Positions 55,750 through 64,000 of a stretch of 64,000 bases of DNA are shown in pieces; positions within the stretch are counted from its first letter, which is position 1; each line of letters begins with the position of its first letter. The position numbers and the translations under genes were made by a program. This stretch comes from Protea cynaroides (lineage: Eukaryota > Streptophyta > Magnoliopsida > Proteales > Proteaceae). The stretch is taken from the NCBI GenBank assembly GCA_028583415.1, contig CM053272.1:70105439-70169438 (forward strand). Reading direction: 5' to 3'. The notes below the pieces were generated by a model. That model was given only the letters and a program-made list of their open reading frames with translations. It was not told the origin of the DNA and did not search any database.

Positions 55750-58700
55750 TGCAACCCAGTTTGACTTGAGATGACAGACTTTGATGTCATTTTGAGGATG
55801 GATTGGTTGTCTCAAGACTCTACAAAGCTATGATGTGCGTAGAAGAGGTTGTCATTCAAGAGCAAAGATGGCACATAATTTAGTTTTATTGGAAGCACTG
55901 CCTAAGAAGTGAAAGCTGATCCTCTCTATGCTAAAGACGAAGAGATGCTTTGAGGAGAAAGGAGTTCGATATATGGTATCTGTGGTATACATTACCAAAG
56001 AAGCATCATAAAAGGAAGATATTGATGTGATGCATAAATTCCCTGATATATTTTCAGGAGACTTAATTGGGTTGTCACTTGATCGTATGACCGAGTTCGT
56101 TATTAACTTGTTACTAGAGACGACACTTATGTCAAAGGCACCTTATAGAATAGCTCTTATAAATTGAAGGACCTAAAGACTCAATTACAAGAGTTATTAG
56201 ACTAAGGTTTAATCCAGTCCAGTATACCACCTGGGAAGCACTGGTGTGGCCCATAAAAAAGAAGGATGGTAGTGTTTGTCTGTGTATAGACTATCGAGAA
56301 TTAAACAAGCTCAAGATCAAGAACCGATATCCACTACCTCAAATCGATGACTTGTTGAAATAGTTGCAAGGAGCAAATGTATTTTCTAAGATTGATCTTC
56401 GATCAAGATATCATCAGCTGAAGAATTTGGACAGTGATATTCCGAAGATAGTTTTTAAAATCGGGAATGAGCATTATGAGTCCCTGGTTATGTTATTGGA
56501 TTAACCAATGCCCTTACATCTTTTATAGAACTTATGAACCGGGTATTCTACGATGTATAGGACACGTCAGTCATAGTTTTTGTAGACTATATATTGGTTT
56601 ATTCCAAAGATGAAGAAAGTCCTATAATGAATTTTAGAGCTGCCTCACAACAGTTGAGAAGGGAGAAGCTTTATGCTATGCCCAAGAAGTGTAAGATCTG
56701 GTTAAACTAAGTGATCTTCTTGGGTCACATAGTATCATCAAAAGTAACAAAGGTGGACCCTATTAAGATAGAAGTAATTGTAAGGTGAAAAGCGCCTAAG
56801 AACATTGCAGAGATCAGAAGTTCTTGGGTTCAACTAGTTATTTAAACGATTCATAAAGGACTACTCTAGGATCACAATACTTCTTATCAAGCTAACCAGG
56901 AAGGGAGAGGAGTTTATTTGGACTGGCAAGTGTGAAAAATATTTCCAGACTCTAAAAACAAGGTTGATGTCAGCTCCCATCTTGATTGTTCCGGCACGAG
57001 GGAAACCTTTTACCCTATACATTGATGCTTTCGGATTGTGTCTAGGATGCGAGTTAATGCAAGGAGAACAAGTGATTGTCTATGCTTTAAGACAATTGAA
57101 GGAGCATGAAAAGAATTACCCGACTCATGAGTTGGAGTTAGCAGCGGTGATTCATGGAATCAAGACATGGAGACATTATCTATGCAGAAAAGAATTTCAG
57201 ACTAAATAGGATTGCAAGAGTTTTTATTTATCTCCTCACCTAGAAAGAGTTGAACATAGAGCTAAGGAGATGGTTAGAACTTCTAAAGGATTAAGACTGC
57301 GATATTCAGTGTCACTTGAGCAAGGCTAATGTAGTAGCTGAGGACTTAAGCAAAAAGGGAATTATGAAGTTCGAGGAAGGACCCAGTAAAATGCTGTCTT
57401 ATGTTTCACAGCAATAAATTCAGATTGGAAGAAGAGTAACATATAATAAAAACTCGTGATGATCCAATTGAGCGAGAACTTATGGATGAACTTATGAAGC
57501 AATAGTTCTTTGGCTGCGTTTGTAGCATTAAAGATCATCTCTGATTTGATAGACGAAGTAAAGGTAGTAATTTTGTTAGATCTATATTTAAGAGCGATGC
57601 AAGAAGATTTAGAGAAAGAAAAACCTAACCCTGACTTAGTTCAGATGCGAAAAAGGTCCTGAGATACAGAGGATGATTATGCATACCTGAAAGTGAAAAA
57701 CGCTGATCATAGATACAAGATATTGCTAAAAGCCCATTCTATTCCGTATTGGGTACATCCTAGAAGTATAAAATATACCAAAACATGAATAGATTATTTT
57801 GGTGGAAGGGAATGGAAGTGGTTGTGGCTAGATGCATGTTTCAGTAACTGAATTATCAGCAAGTAAAGGCTGAAAGACAAAGATCAACATGGCTTATTAC
57901 AACAACTATCGAAGTCAGTCTGGAAGTGAAACTGCATTACAATGAACTATGTCATCGATTTGCCACTGACTCCTAGATCGGTTGACTCAGTTTGGGTGAT
58001 TGTTGATCGCCTTATGAAGATAGCTCATTCCATTGCTATACGACCTCGGTATGCTTTGGAGCGGCTAACTAAGCTATATGTGGATTGAATTTGCTATCAA
58101 GCTACTATGTAGATGTCACCTATGAAGCATGGTACGGTAGAAATGTCAAATTCTTTTGTTTTGGAATGAAGTCAGAGAATAAGGAATTATAAGACCTGAG
58201 TCTATTGAAGAAACCTATCGAATGGCAGACGAGATGTTAAGACCTCGAGTTCACCATAAGTGACAAAGTGTTTTTGAAGATATCACTTATGCATGGTTTA
58301 AAATGATTCAACAAGAAGGGAAAGTTGTATCCTATATATGTTTTGGACCTCATAAAAAAATCTTGGAAGGACGTAGAAAAGTTGCATATAAACTAGTATT
58401 ACCGCTGTCCATGTCTAGTGTGCATGATGTATTTCGCGTGTCTCTATTGAAGAAGTACGTTGGAGATCCATATCAAAGGTACTGATCACGAATCCACTGG
58501 ATTAGATAGAAGATTTAACTATTTAAGTGGTACCAGCCTAGTTCACTGGTTGGAAGGTACAACATCTCCAAAACTGAGATAATTATTATATGAAGGTAAC
58601 TTGGCGAAGCCAAGATGGGAAGAAGATTGCATGGGAAGAAGAAGATGCAATGCGGAAATAGTATTCCCACCTATTGACTCCGAAGTAAATCTAAATTTCG
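55750..58700 (+). pseudogene. pol remnant of element I
   Basis: In order: a protease end (DVILRMDWLSQDS near 55780-55820), an RT start (FPDIFSGDLIGLSLDRMTEF near 56040-56100, KKKDGSVCLCIDYRELNKLK near 56258-56315), RNase H (56964-57209: PFTLYIDAFGLCLGCELMQG, KEHEKNYPTHELELAAVIHG), an integrase segment (LPLTPRSVDSVWVIVDRLMK near 57958-58018) and a C-terminal part (LSMSSVHDVFRVSLLKKYVG near 58405-58465). About 240 bp holding the second Asp and the Glu of the integrase core are missing near 58085-58096. Stops occur throughout. Confidence 0.85.
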
Positions 58701-58802
58701 AGGATAAAATTTCTTTTAAGGATGGGTGAGTTGTAAGATCCGTACGTTCAAATTTTGAGGACCAAATTTCTTTTAAGGGTGGTGGAGTTGTAAGACCCGC
58801 AC
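58686..58802 (+). repeat. Duplicated polypurine tract / LTR junction of element I
   Basis: A block (AAATTTCTTTTAAGGRTGG-GAGTTGTAAGAYCCG) occurs twice in tandem about 60 bp apart: first ending TGTAAGATCCGTACG, then in the real junction TGTAAGACCCGCACG at 58789. Confidence 0.8.
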
Positions 58803-61222
58803 GCCACGAACCCAGTCTAACCTTACATTCTCGTGTCATGACCGGTCTTTCCATCATAATCGACTTAAGTGAATCAATTGTATGAAGAAACCACAAGATA
58901 AGGTAAGCAACGAGTCAAAATTAGTTGGTGTGATTGACTGTTTAAGTTCGTGTGGAAGCAACCAGTCAAAAACTAAAACCAAAAAATTTTGGTCGTGTGG
59001 TAGCAGTTTTGAGGGGTGTGGTTGATACATGTGGTCGACCACACATGAGACCACACATGAGACCACACAATGTGTGGTCTCATATTTTTGACGTGTGGTC
59101 GATGGATTCTGTAACCCCACGTGCGACCATACGATGCTGAACTGACTCCATGTTTAGGAAACTTTCCTAATTTGAGGGGGGCTCTTTCCTAATTGAAGTG
59201 GGACTCTATATAGAGGTTTCCTTCAATATAAGGGATGTTCCTTAGTCTCTCTTATTCTTTTAGAACCCAAATTAAAACTCTAAACCTAAGAGGAAAAGAG
59301 AGAGAGGAAGAGAAGGAGAAGAAGGAGATTTGGAGAAGAAAGCTGAGAGAAAGGTTTTACAAGAGAACGTTCTAGCTCCCTACAACAAGTGAGGTATGGA
59401 ACTTATCTCTGTAGATGTAGATTCTATTGAATAAGGTTTCTATTGTGGATTGGGGATGTCAAACCAATATGATCAATGTGATCCTTTGAGTAAATCTCAA
59501 GGATAACCATGAGGGAGGGATTAGGGATAATGGTTAATGAAAAATTGTAAATAATGTCCATATGATAACAATAGGATGATCCCCAGTGATGAGCCAAGGA
59601 ATCGACTCAAGAAGAATTCAGATTAAAGATGAAACCAAACATCATGTGGTCGCAGCCTATAGTCGACCACAAGGTGACCAGAGGGTCAACCACAGCTATT
59701 CGGGAAGTTCGTAGGAAAGGTGCGGTCACATGGTGTGGTCGAACAAAATGCGACAACAGGGTCCGACCACACAGTGTGTGGTCTCATATATTGCGACCAC
59801 ACATTCGACAACACATCCGACCACACGATGACAACAAGCATATTTTGAGACTAAACAAGGTTTTTGACTACTATAATTTGATAAACTTGAATCCTAACTT
59901 AAATATATTAATTATTTAGGTTCTCAATAGATTCAAAGTGACTTCGAAAGCTTGGAAGAGGAACAAATATCAATCAAAGGTGAGGGAACAAGACCTAAAC
60001 TAATTGGATATTAACAAGCTATTTTATTTCATTGTGTCCAATACCATGAATGATTCTATGATTGCTTGCTTGTAATGTGCATCTCACATGTCATCCAATG
60101 TTATTGTTATATTTTGCTCATGCATATTTATTTCTGTCTATTTACAATATGATGATGATGATGCTAGGGATAGACATGTGATTGTATGTGTGTAGTTAGT
60201 GTACTTGATGCTAGTGGAGCATCAGGGGGAGGATGTGACATTGTGGTTCATCCTGGTCACCAGACTCTAGCTCTATCTCTACTCAAGTCTTGTCCACTAA
60301 CATCGTCATATCGCCATTACCTTAGCAGAACTATTACGTCGTAGGGCATCAGGGGAGGTGGTCTCGGACCATGTAGTCTCTGACTCTGCCGGGGGGCTTT
60401 AGCTCTATCTCTATGGACGTATTGAGGGATGCTGGGGTGAGGCCTTGGATACACTACTTGGCATTAGGATTGGTTAGTTGCATGCCCAGTTTGTAAACCC
60501 TCGCCAATAGGGGCTTACGTGTTGGTATGGGTAGGGCATCAGGGGAAGTGTTATGCGGTGTTTGATACAGACACTTTAGCTCTATCTATATTCTATGGTG
60601 GGTGCATGTGGGATGGCAATGGTGTTTGATCCATTGGGCTGATTCACACACTCGTGTATAGAGGTGCGGGGGTCTCCAATCCTTTCTATAGCACATTGCA
60701 AACTTAAAACCAGACTAAAGATATGAATTGAATGCATGCATATGTTTGTTGCATTGTTTTATTTTTTCACTGAGCTCAAGTTGGAGAGCTGACCCTCGCG
60801 TGCGCAATTATTTTTAGTTTTTGATGTTGCAGGTATTACGGTTGAAGATTATGTCGACACGTCAACATATGAACAGGTGGCGGCTATGGATGAGCAAGCT
60901 GTGGTGGACTATTATGATTCGTTAAGCAAGTGTTTCAACTATGGATGCGCTTAGTGTTTAACTTTTGTATTTGGATATTTTTAATATGTATTAAATTATA
61001 TTTTGGTTATTTGGAGATAACTAGAATATTAATTATTTATCATGATTAGACCTCAGTTCATTATTAATAAAACTTCTGTTATTTACTTTATTATCTCTGA
61101 TTATTGTGGAATGTATTTTGGTTTAACATGGTTGGCATAGCTTATACGAGATCATGGTTGAACCATTGGTTTATTAACGGTTCTTCACACCATTCTAGTT
61201 AGTCCAGAATTGGGGTGTGACA
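58789..61222 (+). repeat. 3' LTR of element I (2434 bp)
   Basis: Same ends and internal order as the 5' LTR, with scattered substitutions (about one in 17 in the first 160 bp by eye). It has two ATGAGACCACAC copies where the 5' LTR has three. Confidence 0.93.
60833..60954 (+). CDS. LTR terminal exon of I, 3' copy (40-codon frame)
   Basis: Same length and stop position as the 5' copy, with a handful of amino-acid changes (for example a Ser for Pro in the TPTY motif). It is preceded by GATGTTGCAG. Confidence 0.4.
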
Positions 61223-61467
61223 TGGTTAATGTGCAAGATGCAAGTGGAGCATCAGGGGGAGGATGTGGCACTATGGTCTTTGACCTTGTCACTAGACTCT
61301 AGCTTTATCTCTACTCAAGTCTTGCCCACAAACATCATCGTATCGCCATTACCTTGACGAAACTATTACATCGTAGGGCATCAGGGGTAATGGTTTTGGA
61401 CCGTGTGGTTTCTGACTCTGTCGGGGGGCCTTAGCTCTATCTCTGTAATGTATTGAGGGATGCTGGA
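61223..61467 (+). repeat. LTR H, second segment
   Basis: Continues H after I: the GCATCAGGGG modules and the ATTGAGGGATGCTGG stretch. It ends with CTGGA (61463-61467), the target duplication of J. Confidence 0.88.
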
Positions 61468-63809
61468 TGTTACACCCCAATTCTGGACTAACCAATGGTG
61501 TGATGAACCATCATGAAAACCAACGGTTCAAACCAGGATCTCGTATAGGCTATGCCAACCATGTTAAACCAAAACACATTCCACATTAATAATCAGAGAT
61601 ATATGAGTAAATAGCGGAAGTCTTATTAATAATGTACTGAGGTCTACATGATAAATAATTAAATGATCCAGTTATCTCCAATTATCCAAAACATAATTAA
61701 TACATATTACAAGTATCAAAATACGAAAGTTAAATACTAAGCGTAACCACGGTGGAAATACTCGCTTGACGAGCCATATTCGTCCTCCACAGCTTCTTCG
61801 TCCATAGTTGTCATATGTCCATACGTTGGCGTATTCATATAATCTTCAACGGTAACACCTACAACATCAGAAACTAAAAAGAATTACGCACGCAAGGGTC
61901 AGCTCTCCAACTTAAGCTCAGTGAGTGAACAAAACATTGCAACAAACATATGCATGCATTCAATTAATATCTTTGGTCTAGTATTTAAGTTTGTAATATG
62001 CTATAGAAAGGTTTGGTGGCCCCTGCACCTCTATACACGAGTGTGTGAATCCACCCAATGGATTAAACACCATTGCCGTCCCACATGCACTCACCATGGA
62101 ATAGAGATAGAGTTAAAGTGTCTGGATCACACACCACCAACACTTCCCCTGATGCCCTATCTATACCAACACGTAAACCCCTATTGGCAAGGGCTTGCAA
62201 ACTGGACTCGCAACTAACCAATCCTAATGCCATACAGTGTATCCAACGCCTCACCCCAGCATCCCTCAATATGTCCATAGAGATAGTGCTAAGGCCCCCT
62301 GGCAGAGTCAGAGACTACACTGTCCGAGACCACCTCCCTTGATGCCCTACGACGTAATAGTTCTGCTAAGATAATGGCGATACGACAATGTCAATGGGCA
62401 AGACTTGAGTAGAGATAGAGCTAGAGTCTGGTGACCAGGTCAGAGACCACCTTGCCACGCCCTCCCCCTGATGCTCCACTCGCATCCAACACACTAACCA
62501 CACACATACAATCACATGCCTATTTCTAGCATCATCATCATCATGATGTTATGGACAAACAAAATTAAATATGCATGAACAGTAATAGCAAAAATATTGG
62601 ATGACATGTGAGTTGTACATTAAAAACATACAAGCATAGAATCAATCATGGCACTGGACTCAAATAAATAAATAATTTATTATTATCCAATTAGTTTAGG
62701 TCTTGTTCCCTCACCTGTTAGCAAAACTTGATCTCCTTCCAAGCCTTGTAATTCTCTTTGAATTGATTTAATAACCTAAAAGTTATATGAATTCAAGTTA
62801 GGGTTCATATGTAACATGTTACAGTAGTCGAAAATTAAAATAGAGCACTGATATGTGTCTGATTGGTCCTATGGTCTCATACTGTGTTGACCTTACTGCC
62901 TATGGTCGATACCCTACGGTCGCATATGGTGCGACCATAGCTGCGACCATATGGTTTCTGAAATCTTTTCGAATGCCTATGGTCGATCCTCTGGTCATGC
63001 TGGTCATGCTATGGTCGACCGTAGCTGCGACCTTGAAATTTATGATTACAGACTACATGCAATTCGAGTTCTTCCTGGGTCAATTCCTCTACTCTTCAAT
63101 TGGGTTTATCCTAAGGTCATCCTATGGCCATCATTAGTAGTTTCTTATCAACCCTAATCATCAAACTCATCCCTCATGGTTATCCTTGGGATTTTCTCAA
63201 GGAATCACATATATCATAATAGGTTGATATCTCATAACCTCCATAGAAGTCTTATTCCTTAGAGTTTACATCTCTAGAGATTAGATTCATACCTTTGCCT
63301 GTGATAGAGAGCCAATCTCTTCTCAGAAAAATCCTCTCCATAGCCTTTTTTTCTTCTCCTTCTCTTCCTTCTCTTCCCTTCTCTTTCTCTAGGGTTTACT
63401 AATGTTCTAAAAGAGTGAAAAAGGGCTGAGGGACGTCCTTTATATAGAGGAAAACTCTCCATATAGAGTCCTCTTTCAATTAGGAAAGAACTCCTCCTCA
63501 AATTAGGAAAGTTCCCAACTCGGAGTCTGATCTGGGGTCTCACGGTCGATGGCTACGGTCGCAGAACCCATCAACCATAGGGTCAAAATCATTCTCCATA
63601 GGGTTCTGGATCCGAGATCTTCATTCTTACCATATGGTCGACCATACCTACCCAGGTATCCGACCATATGCATACAGTTTTGGGTGTTGAGTCGATTTTT
63701 ATACCTGCTTTGTGATCCATCTTCACATGATTGGTCTACTTGGTCCAGTTATGATGGCAAGACCTGGCATGACACGATTAGACCAAGTTAGTGGAGTGCG
63801 GGTTTTACA
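61468..63809 (-). mobile_element. Solo LTR J of the A/B family (2342 bp)
   Basis: On the minus strand it runs from TGTAAAACCCGCACT to GGGGTGTAACA. It is flanked by perfect CTGGA duplications (61463-61467 and 63810-63814) and has no internal region, so it is a solo LTR formed by LTR-LTR recombination. It splits LTR H. Motif clusters are of the TATGGTCGCATA type (62880-63030 and 63540-63670). TATA box TATATAAA at 63446-63439. Confidence 0.93.
61737..63341 (-). CDS. Putative spliced micro-gene inside LTR J (56 codons)
   Basis: Exon 1 (63341-63293) starts MERIFLRRDWLSITGK and ends AAAG/GTATGA. Exon 2 (61858-61737) follows an acceptor GATGTTGTAG and ends with TAG. The split G/GT codon keeps the conserved 40-codon frame (TVEDYMNTPTYGHM..., MDEEAVEDEYGS). 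The ATG lies about 100 bp downstream of the LTR TATA box. The intron is 1434 bp. Function and expression unknown. Confidence 0.45.
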
Positions 63810-64000
63810 CTGGAGTGAAGCCTTGGATACATTTGGATGGCATTAGAATTGGTTAGTTGTGAGTGTAGTTTGTAAGCCCTCGCCAATAGGGGCTTACGTA
63901 TTGGTATGGGTAGGGCATTAGGGGAAGTGTTGGCGGTGTGTGATCTGGACACTTTAGCTCTTTCTCTATTCCATTGTGGGTGTATGTGGGACGACAATGG
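63810..64000 (+). repeat. LTR H, third segment, running off the window
   Basis: Resumes H after J with GTGAAGCCTTGGATACA and the third GCATTAGGGG module. The terminal exon and LTR end lie beyond the window. Confidence 0.85.

Larger units (their letters stand above)
50888..61222 (+). mobile_element. Tekay/Del-like element I, full length, heavily decayed (10,335 bp)
   Basis: Two LTRs (50888-53339 and 58789-61222), a primer site, gag/pol remnants and a perfect 5-bp target duplication TGGTT define it. It interrupts LTR H. The leader between primer site and gag is only ~550 bp, so the antisense gene of A is absent. The internal region has many stops, frame changes and an integrase deletion. Confidence 0.93.

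Overview
The window is nuclear DNA of a flowering plant. It is AT-rich and built almost entirely of nested transposable elements around one recognisable host gene. The evidence for a plant is Ty3/gypsy chromoviruses (Tekay/Del type and Reina type), an Athila element with a tRNA-Asp primer site, a Tat-like LTR, a SIRE-like copia element, CACTA, Mutator, Tourist and hAT-type DNA elements, and a small plant-type complex I subunit gene. I cannot name the species.

Layout. 1-8989: Tekay/Del-like element A (minus strand; left end outside the window), inserted in the integrase of B. A carries an extra antisense gene (CDS 5183-6427) with its own TATA box and intron, between primer site and gag. 8990-12298: 3' part of B (plus). 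12299-17552: an unassigned stretch, a ~70-bp tandem array leading into a Tat-like LTR (14029-14437), a PPR pseudogene scrap, a Mutator foldback (14804-15266) and a 2-kb inverted-repeat element (15506-17552). 17801-27041: Athila element C with both LTRs and a near-perfect 5-bp target duplication. 27335-28197: two MITEs. 29022-41382: host gene on the minus strand, a 71-residue complex I subunit whose two exons are separated by a ~12.1-kb intron holding copia element D, deleted Reina element E (with a Mutator-type insertion) and the compact LTR element F. 41585-64000: a stack of LTRs of the A/B family. H is split by full element I (target duplication TGGTT) and solo LTR J (target duplication CTGGA), and abuts truncated LTR G, which is itself split by the 6.1-kb CACTA-like element K.

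The most interesting signals sit in the A/B/G/H/I/J family. First, its ~2.3-2.45-kb LTRs contain a putative 3' exon: after a conserved acceptor, five LTRs from four elements (A, G, I twice, J) have the same 40-codon frame ending at the same position, with mostly third-codon-position and conservative differences over the first 13 codons. A matching donor lies about 1.42-1.47 kb upstream. In A and J the predicted splice puts an upstream ATG in frame; in B, G and I it does not. Second, dense clusters of a GGTCG core in both orientations lie upstream of the LTR TATA box and inside the LTR intron. The bases flanking the core differ by element, and the A-type version is also piled up just upstream of the antisense gene's TATA box. 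Third, that antisense gene encodes an apparently intact ~414-residue protein of the plant 'putative transposon protein' type inside an element whose own gag and pol are broken.

Most retroelement genes are pseudogenes with stops and frameshifts. Apparently intact coding units are the complex I gene and the antisense gene of A. Identity and age statements are by eye.
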